From Siderastrea siderea (taxonomy: Eukaryota; Cnidaria; Anthozoa; Scleractinia; Rhizangiidae): a stretch of 64,000 nucleotides of DNA. Every line of letters starts with the position of its first letter. Positions within the stretch are counted from its first letter, which is position 1. Positions 1-13,937 of this stretch are shown here, piece after piece. Under the pieces are notes generated by a model. It saw nothing but the letters and a program-made list of their open reading frames with translations, made no database searches and had not been told where the DNA came from. The DNA is taken from assembly GCA_964030785.1 (NCBI GenBank), contig OZ034968.1:51546730-51610729 (forward strand). The letters run 5' to 3'. Made by a program: the position numbers and the translations under genes.

Positions 1-3000
1 TTTTTTGCAACTGGAATAGCAACTGCTTGTTCATATCGCTTGTAAGAGGCGCAAACGCCTGCAACTAGTTTCTGAAAAGAATAAGTGACCTCTATTCGTA
101 GCCAAGGGAGATAATGGTTTGATTGGCTATTGTACTCGGTGACAGGGGTCCTGACTGCGAGAACTCCAAAGAACCTATCCTTTTACAATGGCGCGATATA
201 GAGGAAGCGCTCTACAACTGCTGCGTGTTAAATCTGGCGTTTTCCTTTTTTTTTCTTTTTTTTTCACGAAAATTATCAGTTTTTGAACATTTACTCAAAG
301 CCGATCCGTAGTTAAGAAATTTTGTCTACTTTCCAATAATGCCGCACCTGAAATTCTCACACGCCTGATTTCCAACAAGAAAATCATTTCCGCAAATGGC
401 AGCTTCTCGAGGCGCCTTCCTCGACGCAACACTGGTGGCTTGCAAGTAATATTGAAATCCTTCACCGGGAAATTAATTAGACTTGAAAAGTCGAACTCTT
501 GAAAAGTCGAACTCTGCATAAGATATAAAAAAATATATCGATGTTTGCTATTTTAGACTATCGGAAGCTCATACTTTCTGCTTCTAGTGAACACGTGACA
601 ATTCGCCAGAGCGTCACAAAATGTACATCTATGTAATCTGCAACTTGTTTTGCACAGGTCAGAATTGTGTGGTGAATAGTCCCGTCATATGCAGTATCAC
701 TCTATTTTACTAGTCGAAAGATATTTCAGGCATAACTTCGGCGGTGTAAAATGACACCAAACAGGAGGACGGAATGTGAGTAAAACAAACACAGTTGTAG
801 CCAAGTGCTACGCATTGAAAACTTACGATTATAGAGAAAAGTGAACTTAAAATTTTCAGGAAACTTGTAAAAAACAAATGGATGCCTTCTTTGTTGGCCT
901 TCAATATGCTTTAGTTTAAATCATGGGAAAAAATCAGCTATCTCTGCGGTTTGTTTTTACATTGAGGTAGTCCGGCATCTGGGATGAAAACGGGAAACGG
1001 TCATTCCGGTCGAGTTGCTGAAACAAACGCCATCACTATTTACATCGCCTTCTATCTTGTACAATTTTTTTCATAGCTTAAGTTATTTCAGACGTCCTAA
1101 TCTTTCCATTTTTTTCCCCATTTTTGCAATGCCATCACCAAAACCTATCCTGTGACTTGACCACAACCCGTTGCGTGACAGACAAATTTAGTTAAATCAG
1201 ACCATAATAACAGTGCGGTTTCTGAGATGAATGTGGAGATCACGCTGCAAAGTTATTTAGTTTCTTCAGGGAATTAACACTGGGAGATTTTAAAAATTCA
1301 TTTGCCATTCGTTAAGGGATGTGAATGTGTTGGTGGAGTCGTTACTCATTACTTGAAAGTCAATCTGGAGATACCAGGAGATAACGGTCGATTCCACGCG
1401 TCAAGATGGCCCTTGAACAGTACACCTAAAACTTGACAAAAACTGGCATTTAGACAAAATCGTATTCAAGGTAAGCTAGATATGACCTTTATCCTGTACT
1501 TTTCATCCAAATACCAAAGGAAACAAGGAAAAAATTCCAAGTTTTCGGCTATTCGGTCGGAGGCACGAGCCTATTGTTTGTACTGGTTGACAGGTTAATG
1601 CTATAATTATCGGGATTTTGAGAGCGTTTGTACTCGGCGCTGATTAAAAGCCCGAAACTAATTTTTAAACCTGATGTTAGAATGGTATTTCGTCTTTCAA
1701 GAATTCTGAATTTCAAGTGATTTGGTGTTTTACCGGGGAGGAAAACTTTCTCTTGAAAAACTCTGCCAAATTGAGAATTCAAAGCAAGCGAATTTTAGTG
1801 ATTTTCAGCAGCTCGCCATGACCTTGAAAATTAATTCACAGATCTAAAACAGGACTCAATTACTTCCTACACACTTTAAAAGCAAACTTCCACGCTTAAA
1901 ATGGGGGTTTTCTGTGGTGCAAATCAAACAGAGCGAAGTTTACGAGAAGGTATGATACACGTTTATTTCGCGTGTTTACAGGACACGTGTGGCGTAAACA
2001 TGTTAAATTTTTTTTTCGGGCTTAAAAACATTTTTCAAGAAAAAAATGCCACCACGTTTCTTAGATTGCCATAGGGTATCCGTGGAAAATTTATGAGGGA
2101 ATTTTATTTTTCATCATGTGCCGCCACTCGCTCGATGTTAGTGGGCATCCCCTCTTAAATTTCTTGAGCCTTTCACCGCGTTCGGGGTAGCCACTTCTCT
2201 CAGTATTAAACGCTTTCGATGTGACAGCGTATTCCACAGTTTATACCTAGACTTCTGATGGTAAATGAGAGTTTATCTTTATTAATTCGCATTTGCTTGT
2301 TTACTAGGTAGTAAGATTACCGTGTTCGCACAATTACACGGGCGATTCGAGACATCACTTCGTTTACGTGAATTTATTTTCCTCGACCTTTTGTCTCATC
2401 TATAAAATTCTGAATGTATGTTAGGCTCGGGGCTCTCTATATTTATACAGAAAACTTTCATGTAGCGTTATGTGGGTTTTTCTTTTAGCAGGGAGAGCTT
2501 ATTATTATAGGATTTATTATTTATTTATTAACTACAATTTAGGATACTGCAACAAATCTGTGAACAAAACAACAACAAACTCAACCCGTATCGGCATGAA
2601 AAAAAGCAAGAGTAAGGTACAGCTGACGGACCCCAACACGACAGACATGCGAAACAGTTAAATTTGTTGTATTATCGGAAGGATTTCAGCGTTTGTGATT
2701 TGGGATAATTGGGATATTTGTTCGGCTTCTTGATCCATTCTTGCGTTGTTTGAGACGGCTTCCTCTTCTTTAGCGAGATGCTCAAAACTGTCATCGTATG
2801 GTGCGACTTCTGCGAGTTCGCCAACTTCGCCAAAAAAAACTTTGTTCTAAATCGCTCTCAAAAGAACTGGACGACAAATTCGACGCAAAACACATCCATA
2901 TAATGCAATGTTTGGCTCTCTATTTTCGACTCTTCATTATGCTCTTTGTGGCGATGGTTGAGACTTTTACGTCACGAGCAAATTCACGTGGCTACAGATA

Positions 3001-6000
3001 AGACCGATTCCAGAAAATTCGCGGGCTTCTCTTTTGCGAACTGAGTAATGGCAGACGGGTTTAATGCGGTTTTCGGACATACATTCCTGGGCCGTGTAAG
3101 CATATATCGATCTAATTTATCGCGATTCATATAATATGGCATCTATTGAACAGTTTGAAGTTTAAAAAAGTTGAAAACAAAACAAGAAATTTTCATCGTA
3201 GTAGCACCTTAAGGATTAATTGTCCAGTTATTACTGTGTCATTACTCAGTTCTCCTATCGTCGTCTCGATCTTTCCTTCAACGGGTTTTAAGTTGTCCTG
3301 TGTGCTACTGTCCCTTAAACTCAAAACCTCTTCTGCCAGTTCCAGCTATAATGTGAACACTTTTTAACCGGGGCCTTCTTTCAAACGATATCGCTTTATG
3401 CCCCCATTAAATGTACAGTCGTTACATAAAGGTTGCTGAAGAGAAACTATTCTTGAAAAATTCCAAAGACATTGGCGCGCTTGTGACTAAACCATTTACT
3501 TTTTAATTTACTAATGAAGAATCGGTTATCATTCACGGTCTTTATTTTCCAACTCTGATTTCTTACCGAAGGTAATTACAATGTATGTAAATACGATTTT
3601 CTAAAGTACATGGTTTCCGTTGAAAACTGATTGTACCACCTCCAACAAAATCAGACTCTGCCCAATTTAACGTTGGAGAACACAGCTTTGCCGGCTCGGC
3701 TGATTAATCGGCTCGCATTATAAATACTTTGATGTGATTAACATCCAATATATGCGAATAAAAGAGTTTTGAAAAGCCGCTAAAAGGTTTTTGTTTTCCC
3801 GATGAATACACGGTGACGGACGACGAATATAATTGGAGAAGCGTTGTTTTATTTTAGTGCCCTTCATAGAATAGCCGTGATCTCTGGCTTTGTCGTTAAA
3901 TTATGTTTGACATACTCGTCCAATATTTCACACTAAGCGTAAAATGGAATTGTTTTGAATTCATTCGACCAAAGAAGAGTATTACTGTGCCGAGAATAAC
4001 CGGCCTTCAATTGTAAAAAGACTAAAACAATACACACTTCAACATGTCTTGTTTGAGCCTGTGACGCGTCAGCGACGAGGCAAATGTGTCAACAGTCATA
4101 TTTATTACTAACTCAAATATTTAACAAAGATGCTGAGCTTTAAAGGCACAGTGACATCTGCAAAAAGAACAAGGAAAAAAACGGTAAGTGTGTGTAGAAA
4201 ACGTAGAACTGAATACTAATCAACCAATCGAAGATTTTAAGAGATGAGATCGAGCAACACCTAACGAAAACTTGGGTAAGTACCCGGAAACGTATTTAAA
4301 TGTTTTTGCCAGAGTGGTGTGAGAACAAAACATTAATTTTCAGGTGCTTAATTAACACAATATGGAGGGTGTCGGGAGGTTTAGATCTAGAAAAGATCGT
4401 TTCGCAGACAGTTGACTACAAAATAAAAACGCTTGATATACTGATGTGCCTAAGACGAACTCGGCTGAGAAAAGACGAATACCCCAACGATAAGGAAACA
4501 AGAAAATTGCCGAGCGAGGTGGGACTATGCCTTATTTAAATAAAAGCATTTGTACTAATTAAAATTCAACAATTCAGTTCTGTCATAAATTAGAGCTTTG
4601 GACCAAAATGTTTTGGTGTTTTTTTCCACTCTATACCTGTAACGTTCCTTCTCTACACCTTATGTACAGCATCCATATGGCAGTTATCCTAATCTAGATC
4701 TCACTGTCTTGTTTACTTCTTCGCCGTGTGTCGTTCCTAGCTGGACGATTTATCTTCAATCAATTAACAGAATTTCAATGTGACACTTTTGTAGTCCAAC
4801 TTCACATACAACTAGATATATAAAAGATTTTAAAAATTCGCTAAAAACACGCAAGGAATGTTCAAAAATACATTTTCACGAGGTCTGCAATGTGAAATAT
4901 TAATTATGTTTTTCTGTTCTCAAAAATAATATTTCAGTGAACGAATATAAAAGAAACGATACGTTTTGTCTAATCTGCGGATACCGAGTAATAGGTACAA
5001 CCAACAGAGGAATGGTGAATGTGACAGGAGTCTGCTTACCGTCAAGATTACTCAGAGCCTGAGTTGAGCATCTATAACGACTTAAGTTTGCTACCCTTAT
5101 TTCATTTCAAAGAGTGACTTTCTCCTGACCTGAAGCCCCGTTAGCTACGGTGAGCGACAGTATATCGCATTAGCCTTAGCTCAAATAATACAATATCTGT
5201 CGTTATCTGGCGCCATAGAGTCTGGTTGAATTCACCTACTTCCTTGCCAGAAATGACATTCGCTATTAGTAAGAAAAACAACGACCAGAGAAAAAATGAA
5301 GAAAATTAAAGTTAAGTCCACCTTATCTTCTCGAAAGTTTCCTTTCCAAGCCAATTTGAGGAAGCCGTGAAGAATGCTTTTTAGTCGATGAATATCACAA
5401 TTATCAATTCCTGTTCTCAGTCATTTTAAAAAATGTTTGCGGGCAATTAATTTGGTTTCCTATATTTCTACGTGACTGTTGAGCGGACGTATTGTAGTTT
5501 CATAGGAAGCAGAATTTGTTTTGAAAACAAAAATCTGACATTTTAACAAATATTTGACTGGTTTTACGATTTTGTAGGTCCATTATTTTCATGACTTGTA
5601 AACATTTAAAGTAATGCGTTTGCCCAATCCATGACTGCAGGACACGGAAGCTTTTGGATAGGGCCGAGATGTGCTTTATATCAGCGTTATCTAGAAATTT
5701 CCTCACTTTTGTTAACGAGTGATTGCTCTTGTTGATTTTTATCGATGCTTTGATCTTTTGCTTATCGTCGAGTGGATTTTTAGGCTTTATTTCCTTTTCC
5801 ATGAGAAATCCTAAGCGACGACAAATTTTGCTCTTCCTTCAATACTGACCATTTCCAGATCAGATTGTTGAACTCCAGATTATTCAGAAAAAAGCTTAGT
5901 ACAGAAGGAGGAGGAATTGAGATGACTCGACTTGTATTTATCGCCAAAATGCAAGTATATGCAGGGCCAATTTCCTCAAGAGAAAAGATAAACGGATTTT

Positions 6001-7929
6001 ACTTTCTCCAAGCCACCGTTAACCTAAAATTCAATAAATTGTAGAGATATAAGGTTTCCCGGGAAAGGGCGAAACATAGCACTTTTGGTCAAATGAGTTA
6101 ACTACAGCACTGTGAAATTGGTTCATTAAAGTATATGTGTTTAGAAGGCCTCCAACATTGGTTCTGTTACTACTTTCTTCGCTTAGGCAAAATGGCCATT
6201 ATCAATTTAGGTTTTTCAAACGCTGACTTTTTTTCGGTCTAGAAAACGATTTGTTGCACCCGTCAATGCTTTTATCAAATTAGATCACACCATTGTCACT
6301 GATTGTCGAGATTCAATCAAATAGATAGAAATTCTTAAAACAATGTGTTTTTCTTTCGGGGCTTGTTGAATTTTAATTATAGAAATTCCGTTTTTCCCAA
6401 ATGATCTTGCATATTTTTTTGTATATCAAGATGTGAACTCTCAAAAGTTCAACACGAATAGATTATTGTCTGCGAATGTTGGAGAGCAGCGATCATTATA
6501 TTATTTGAAAATAATAGACATCGAAACGTCATCCTGCAAAGTCGTTATCGTTGATTTTTATTTCTAAATGATTTTCAAAAAAGTTACTTAATTCAAAAAT
6601 TTTAATAACAAAAATTATGAATTCAGAAATAGAGCGGTGTTCAAGGAAAAGCCGAAAAAGAAAATTACTTTTATTGTAATAAGAGGTACAAAAGGAACCG
6701 ATGCACACTAATGTTTGTATCTTGAATGAAGGTACATTTTCATGTGTAGTAATAAAATCGCCAGCCCATGGAAACCACTTCTGTTGTCAAAAATGCTTTC
6801 AATACGCTCTTGTGCCTTCCCGATTAAGTGAACAATCGGCATGGAATTTTAAAATATTTCATAATTGCCGCAGAGTGAAAACTCATTTAATGTAGGTTGT
6901 TAAGTGACCTATTCGCATTGTACACCGCACATTTGCTTCCTAAACTTCTCTGTCGCAGATGGCGGTAAGAAAATGCAATTTCTCATTCTATTCCTTTATG
7001 TATCATTACTGATGGGATGTATGGATAAAACAATTATTCAATAATCGTACAGCATAAAATGCTAATGTGTAAATGTTCAAGAACAGATCGTAATGCCAGT
7101 GTAAACTGAAAAGGAAGCGGGCAAATAATCAACTCTTGATCCTTAGAGTTCCAAAACAAAATTACTCTTAGAAGAGCAGTCTGTATCCAGTCGCTAACCT
7201 GGCTTAATCACATGATCAATATTTGTGGTCTGACTATGATTAACGACATTTATCAACGAAACAGAAAATTCATTCAGCCAACAGAAAATTCACGGTCAGT
7301 TTAGATCAAGTCCCCTGGCTGGCCTATCCATGAGGAAAACTATACAAGAGAAGGGATATGTTGTTTCTAAGTAGAGGAATTCATGTGACAAATCGTCATG
7401 TGTAGCAGGAGATAAAAAAGATTACGTAAGGGCACAGGAAACAGTCATCAAGGGCGAAGATACACAGAAGATAAACATCTACTGAAATTAAGACAAACTT
7501 AAAGATGCAGAAAACGATTCTTTACTGTATCTTTGAAATAACTTTCAGAAACATTAAAGTTTTCATTTCGTCCAGTGGATCATCTCCAGAAGATTTCAGC
7601 ATCCATAGTGGGTCAAACAAGAATCTAATCTTTCTCCTACTCTCTTGATTTTTTTTTTCCTTTTGCCGTACCAAGCACTTGGCTTTGGTTTATCATATCA
7701 TGGAATCTGCCTTCGCACTCAAGCAGTTAGGAAACTGTTCCCCCTAACGCATTCGATTCGAAATTATAAACATGGTGGATGAGACAGTTGTAAGAGACTT
7801 GCTGTCCTGTCCTGGAATGAATCACAAAAGCCTGCCTCGAATTCAGCTTGACGACCAGCCTAAAGAATACCAAGTTGCAGGCCCAAGGTGCAGAAGGTGA
7901 AGGAACTTTTGACTTTTGACATCATTATC
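1..7929. other. gene-free stretch, no recognisable exon
   Basis: AT-rich sequence with only short ORFs (up to about 100 codons) and no domain or motif that I recognise. The longest ORF, on the minus strand at 5500-5802, is lysine-rich and matches no family I know. The only local structure noted is an exact 16-bp tandem duplication at 482-513. Unrecognised small exons or 5' UTR exons could be hidden here. Confidence 0.5.
482..513. repeat. 16-bp exact tandem duplication
   Basis: The 16-mer CTTGAAAAGTCGAACT occurs twice, head to tail, with no spacer. It is a simple local duplication in non-coding sequence with no evident function. Confidence 0.85.
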
Positions 7930-8500
7930 TAAACTATGAATTGGAATGTTAAATTGTCTATCTAGGCTCCACTATCGCTGACAACCTTCGCTGAGATCAG
8001 TAAGCGCATCAGCAAACTCTACACACAGTTGGCAACACTAAAGGACTGAGTGTGAAAGGACAGTATGTTGACTATCAACACCGAAATTGTGATTCATCAA
8101 TTATGCGTACTTACTACCGCGCGGTAAGCAAGCAAGAATAATAGGTTAGACTCTATCCACACACTGCTCGGTATGTCACTGAAGGCTTGTATTACTACAG
8201 TGTAACAGAGATGTCCTGCTCAGTTTCCAAGCACTTTTACCACTACTCAATCTATCCAAAAGCATCGCCTTGGCTGTTAGGGCTATGTCATATGGTCATC
8301 CCCATATAGGCTACAAGGATATCTGCAAATGACAATGGACACTAACACAAAGAGATAAGAAGGCTCTGTCTGCAAAAGACAAAAGGGAATAGAAAAAGGT
8401 TGTGAACAGGAATTCTTTTGAGCCAAACTGCCGCAGCACGTTGATAAAAACGCACTTGGAGGAGGAGGAGCCAGAAGAATATCCCAGCAGACATATTAGC
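7930..8500 (+). pseudogene. decayed non-LTR retrotransposon (C-terminal reverse transcriptase region)
   Basis: The plus strand near 7960-8120 translates, across several stops and a frameshift, into fragments resembling the C-terminal part of LINE reverse transcriptases: a YLGSTI block, then a block ending in KRISK, then LTINTE followed by a CVLTT-like stretch. This order is typical of that region in the family. A later weak segment (about 8290-8500) reads GYKDICK in one frame, as in the extreme C-terminus of the same type of protein. No intact ORF remains, so this is a dead, old copy. The clade cannot be fixed by eye and the boundaries are approximate. Confidence 0.6.
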
Positions 8501-9125
8501 ATAATAGGACGGTGTTTCTCGTGTTCATCAATCAGTTAGTCTCAGCGTTCATCTGCTGCAGTCGCTTTTCGTGAATTTGACTTCTTCTTCTAAGGCACAG
8601 CCGGTTCCATGGCCACAGTTCCCGAGACTTCCGGATAGGTAACTGCTAATATACACGGACTGGGGCATTACTTACCGAGAATGTGCATCCCTTTAGGCTT
8701 TTTTAGTGGGGTGTACTTAGAAATAAAAGCGCATTCCCAGATCGAAATCTCATGTTACTTTTCCAGTTGTTCTTGACTGCTATGTTATACCGAAATTCAA
8801 GAAAAAATACCATGTGGTGTTTGAAGCGTTTATTTTTGGGAAGTTATTGGCCAGCTCACCTTGATGCGCATTTTAAGACTGAAAATATTATTTCTTGATT
8901 ATTTTACTCAAGATCGACAAGCTTCTGTAGACTGCAAACGGGGTATCGTGGAAACAATCGATTCTGTACAGTACTTCATTCATTGTAAGAAAAATTCAGT
9001 ATGAATAAAAATTTAAAAGTCGAAAAATCCAGAAAAAAAAGGAAATCGATTCTTCCTTAGCCGGCGATAGGCAGGTCTGCCTATTTATCTGCCTTGATCC
9101 AACAAGTTAGTAATGCATACACATA
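8501..9125. other. spacer, nothing recognised
   Basis: AT-rich sequence between the LINE remnant and the next inverted-repeat element; no gene, RNA or repeat structure stands out. Confidence 0.5.
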
Positions 9126-9976
9126 CCGTATTATCTCGATTAAACACTCGGCTCCGTAAACCCGGCGTTTATTCGAACCCAGCGTTTATTCGGGGCCCGG
9201 CGTTTATTTATTGAGTGCATTTTTCAAACGTTTTCAGGCATTCATTTTTTTTCAGCAGTACTGGAGGTTTGTTGAATTAAGAACCGAATGTCAACAAAAA
9301 CGTTAAAAATACAAAACAATGTCACCAACTTTGTGTTATCTTAGTGAATCATTTTGATAAGTCATTTAGCAAAAAAAGTCACTGACAAGAAGGGTGATTA
9401 AGGCTCTTCTCAACGTTACTTTTTTCCATGTAACACGGACAAAATGTATCGGCAACTGCTCGACAGCAAACGTACTTTGCAAGCAATTGAGAACAAGGTG
9501 GTGTCGAGGTCCCTGCTCCATGAGTTCTGATCATGAGAAAGGCAAACTTGTGGAACGTTGCGAGAAAATGCTGGGAAAACGCTGGAGAAACCCTCGAGAT
9601 GATCCAAGGTATCGTGTCAAGAAATTGACACGATACCTGATGCGTCGTTTGTTTCTCCGCCGGTTTTTATAGTAACAATTGTAAATGGTAGTTTAGGTTT
9701 GATTATCAGTGGATAATATTCAAATAAAATGGTAGAAAGGGAACTAGTATGCAGTTACGACACAACAACAACAACAATAACCTTTATTTGCATGACTATA
9801 ATTATTTACAGTATTGCAAAAGGTACGTCAAAAACAAGAACAGAATTCTCATTTAATATACTCCTCTCGAATAAACGCCGGGACCTCAAATAAACGCGGG
9901 GGGGCGTTTATTTTAAATTCGGCCCTGCAGAACCGGCGTTTATTCGTGGCCCGGCGTTTAATCGAGAAAATACGGG
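9126..9976. mobile_element. ~850-bp terminal-inverted-repeat element (non-autonomous DNA transposon-like)
   Basis: The left end reads CCGTATTATCTCGATTAAAC (from 9127). The reverse complement of the right end reads CCGTATTTTCTCGATTAAAC (ending at 9975), with one mismatch in 20. Just inside both ends are several copies of a GGCGTTTATTCG-like motif, pointing inward as subterminal repeats (9160-9210 and 9870-9960). The interior has an ORF at 9394-9672 (92 codons) with no recognisable transposase motif. Near 9763-9800 is an (ACA)n run followed by ATAACCTTTATTTG, which looks like the tail of a LINE inserted in minus orientation. Both ends are flanked by TA-rich sequence, so a short TA-type target duplication is possible but not certain. 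The superfamily is not assigned. Confidence 0.7.
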
Positions 9977-10067
9977 TATATGCTTAGTTGGTACGCAGAA
10001 GCGGTTTAGGCCATATTAGTTCACGCTGGAATTTTAATTATATGTCTTCCATAATTTCCTTGGACCG
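9977..10067. other. short spacer
   Basis: About 90 bp between two repeat elements; nothing recognised. Confidence 0.5.
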
Positions 10068-10522
10068 ACAAAGAATCCCTTGGGGGGGGGGGGGGGGGCT
10101 CTTGACCCCATCTTGCTCTAGGGTGCCGCTGAGGGTCTGAAACCCTGACCACGTTTATTACAGAAAAGGCCCTAAAAACCAACCCTGTCAAGGACAACAC
10201 CTTTCATTTTAGGTCCCTGTTTGGGACAAATTACCAAATGCACGCTCTTTTGTTTTACACAACTTTTAAGTGTTTTAGAGACCAGCAAACGTCTCCGATC
10301 TACGATTGCTGAATACTGTATAAGCCATATTTAACGGCGACAATCGTGTAACCATACCCTGTTTAGGACATGTTTACACCCATTTGGACAGACTACCATA
10401 AATTATACACCCTGTTCAGGACAAAGAGGCCAAAAACTATAACCTGTCCAGTGGCACGTCCCCGTATAGGCCATATAAGGGAACCCCCCCCCCCCCTCTC
10501 TCCCCGCCCCCAGACAAAGAAT
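10068..10522. repeat. repeat bounded by poly-G (left) and poly-C (right), flanked by a 10-bp direct repeat
   Basis: A run of about 18 G starts near 10081 and a run of about 13 C sits near 10484-10497, followed by more C-rich sequence. Between them is about 390 bp with recurring short phrases (CCCTGTTTAGGACA, CCCTGTTCAGGACA, CCTGTCCAGTGG). The decamer GACAAAGAAT lies immediately outside both ends (10068-10077 and 10513-10522), which would fit a target-site duplication. The opposed G and C runs can pair as terminal inverted repeats. No coding potential was recognised. The nature of the element is inferred from its boundaries only. Confidence 0.5.
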
Positions 10523-13500
10523 ATACCATGGCAATGTTTACTCAGTCAGATACTCTGTCATTATTCGAAAGCGATAGAATTGGAAAATAGTTTAAATATG
10601 TTTCGGTCAATATTTATGGAAGGAAACGCGACACATACGAAAAACAAAAGGTAATTAAGCCCGACCTGTTTTTCCATTTGGCCATCCCAAGAGCCCTGTA
10701 AAAAGTACAATCAGATCACATTTTACCGATGAACACCAATTCAGCAGTTGCATGGTCCCAAGTAAGGCGTTTTAAGAGCATTACAGACATCAAACGTCAT
10801 ACACTTGTGAGGTTTCACTGACGTTAATCAAATATCTTGGCGAGTGACGATGAGTAATGGCTAACACAGATGTGTTTGTTAACGTAAAATAAAAGAAACA
10901 TTTTGCCATTAAAACTGTAGACATGAAGGTCAGATGTTTGATACGAGGTTTGTGTTCTTGTCCAGAAAACTGGAGGCAAAATTAGTGGAGTAAACGCTTG
11001 TTCTAAGTTAGGAGTAATTAGAAAATTATCTTCTTTTCATAGGTAAGGAAATCTGGTAGATTAAGTGTTAGGAGACCAATCCAAGCCCCTCTGCCCTCCA
11101 GTGACCTGTGTTAAACACCGACCTGCAAACTGCATGTTTTGTCCTCTTACCGTCTTTACAGCAAGCTGTGGGCTGTTTTCAGATCAAATTGGTACGAGCC
11201 CCAACGAAATTAAGGTAGGCATATACTTGTGTAAAGCGAGTAGAGTATCAGGAGTCTCTTCTTAAACTAAACATCGACACAATCCCCGACTAAACATTTC
11301 TACTAGTGTCTTTCTCGATTCTCTAGTTACATTTGAAATTAATTATGCGTTAGTAGTCTCAGAGCCTCGTGTAACTTACTGTGCTTCAAAGCTATAAAAT
11401 TCTTACATTACGGAATGCTATCTTTAGTTAAATTCTGATGAAGGGTGCTCGCGTATTTTCATTCTCCCTCAATTACATGTGAGGAACGCGCTGCCGCCAG
11501 TAATTACCGCGCTAGCCTGCATTTAATCTTCCTCATCAAAGATTTATTACAATAACACTCACGCTGAAAAAAATCGCTCTGATAAAAAAGAAAGTAAATA
11601 ACGGATAAGATATTTACAGCAATATACAGGGTTGTTTATGAAAACCATCCACTTTGAAAAAATCGTTTCAGATATTTATGAATTATTTTCGCAAACGGGC
11701 GTGTTTTGTATCAGCATGGGGTGTAAGTTAAAAAGTCATGGTGAGGTTAAGTACCGTGCCTCTGAAAGTGTATACAATCATATGATTAAAAAATAAACAT
11801 ATTCAGCGTTCACTGATCGGCTGTTATATTGTTGGTTACATTTTATTTTTAAGAGTATTCAACATTAACCATAGTGCACGTTGAACTTTCTAGAACCTCG
11901 GGCAACATTCAATTTACATAGTAATTACAGGAGCCCAGCTGATTCAAACTCGATCCCAAACACTCAATTGAATCTAGGTAAACTCAGACGAACTGGAGTC
12001 AATTTTTTTCGTTGTAATACCTCCGGCTTGGGTCCACACATTCAAACGGTGGTTCTGAGTTGCTCAAAACAGTTTTTTTCTCGTGCCATGGCCTATCGTT
12101 CATTGACCCTCAAAGGAGTGACCATACGTAGCTATGCCGTGCACACCATCACCGAGTCGTCACATAAGCTTCAACATCATGAGACGAGAAACGTTTAAGG
12201 CAACTTTCTGACAGTGCTAAGAACGATTATTTGGATTGACAAGGTAAATTACCTCATGTTTAAAACATTTCTTCAAATAACAAATTTCATCAGTCTTAGT
12301 AGAATTCCTTCTTAACCACGAAACGTAAATCGGGACATAATCGGGATAAAATTCGGGTAAATATTACAAAACAAAGCAAAGGTAAACGAAGGAATAATTA
12401 ATGTATATGCATAGTAATGAAAAGAATAAACACGTTGATTGATTGGTTAATCGCTGATGGGCTATCAGAGAATAACAATTCATTTTACCTCAAAAGGAAA
12501 TGTTATGCCACGCCGAGTGCCGCAGTGTTCCAAAGTTTTAGCTGCAAAGGAATATTTTTGTCGAAAAAAAATAGCAAAAAAGATTCTGCAGCGATTACCG
12601 AAATTGAGAATGTAATAAAATAATTTAATATTCCATTCGCGTTTGTTGGATGTGAAGTGATTATAGTCGACTCGGCGCTAGTTGCTTCGATTATTTACCA
12701 CCTTACATCCAATAAAGCACTCATGAAATGAATTCTAAATTACTTTGCATCGTTATGTTTTCACGGCTCTAGGTTGAGTGATGTATAAAGTAGAACAAGT
12801 TTCCGTGACACGAGCATATGCGCCCCATAGGTGTTTACTTCTGATATTGAATTGTCAGTTGCTAAAACCTAGTTACCTGTTAGGGTGCACAGCTTCAACT
12901 GCTGTATACCTCAGTGAGACATGCACATTTAGAATACAAGAAGCCTGTAGTCCTTTCACGCTTGAAATAAATTGCTCGCGGATCAGTTCCTGAACAGGCT
13001 GTGAATTTATACTGAATCTCACGCAAGCCCAACAACCGTACTTTCTTTATGGTTTAGTTGACAAAGTAAAAACTGGTAGGAACTGGTTTTATAGATATGT
13101 AGTTTAAGTGGCAGATTATATTTTTCATGAAAATATAAGTTGCTGGCGCGGTGATGCTAGTAAAAGAATGAATGAAGAGATGTTAAGAAATTAGCATGAA
13201 TTTTACAGCTGGTGGTGAAATAACCATATACATAGCCATATGGTTCAATTCACAACTTTGCTTTTTATCTCACTGTTATTCTCTAAAGAAATATTCGAGT
13301 TGTATAATATAAATAAGCCACAGTGCTACTTAAAGTCAACTCAGTTTACTCTTAAAATTCAACTATTTCAATCATTTTTGAGCTGTGCCCATCTTATCCA
13401 CTGTGGTTGGGTAAAGAGTTGTTTCATGTCCACTACGATTATTGTGAGTACTGATCGGAGGGACATGTTCCAGTTGAATGTATTATCGTTGATGTAATTC

Positions 13501-13886
13501 TCAGAACGGGTAATCACAAAATGCTTATTGAATATAACTTCCGACTCACTGTGACATCATTTAGTTTTTCCGAAAGTGATTGGTATCTATTCAATTTGAC
13601 AAATGTTTTTCCGTATTTCTGTCAACTCAAGAATAAATCACTTTGATTGTTGTCTAAAGTTTTTATCGGACGTATTTCCAAGTTATAAGTAAACATATAC
13701 ACGTTATTTCATTACAGCGCTGTTTCCCGTTGCTGTAACAGCTATTCAATGAAAAGTCTTTTGTTACATCTTAGAGAATCGCTCTTGGATTGTTTAGTGA
13801 GTGAGATTCGAATTATATTCACATTCTCCTCAGGAAAAACTGACAGAAGCCTAGTCATCTAACAGGTCTTACCCTGGAAATAACAC

Positions 13887-13937
13887 TTGCTTTAATTCTG
13901 ATAATTACATAATATTTGCTTTAATTCTGAGAATTAC
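13887..13937. repeat. 29-bp-period tandem duplication
   Basis: The phrase TTGCTTTAATTCTGA followed by TAATTAC or GAATTAC occurs twice, 29 bp apart. It is a local duplication in non-coding DNA, followed by a short CATGAGA...TCTCATG palindrome. Confidence 0.75.

Noticed and set aside
5500..5802. 100-codon minus-strand ORF rich in Lys
   Set aside because: No family recognised and no splice or promoter evidence; expected by chance in AT-rich sequence.
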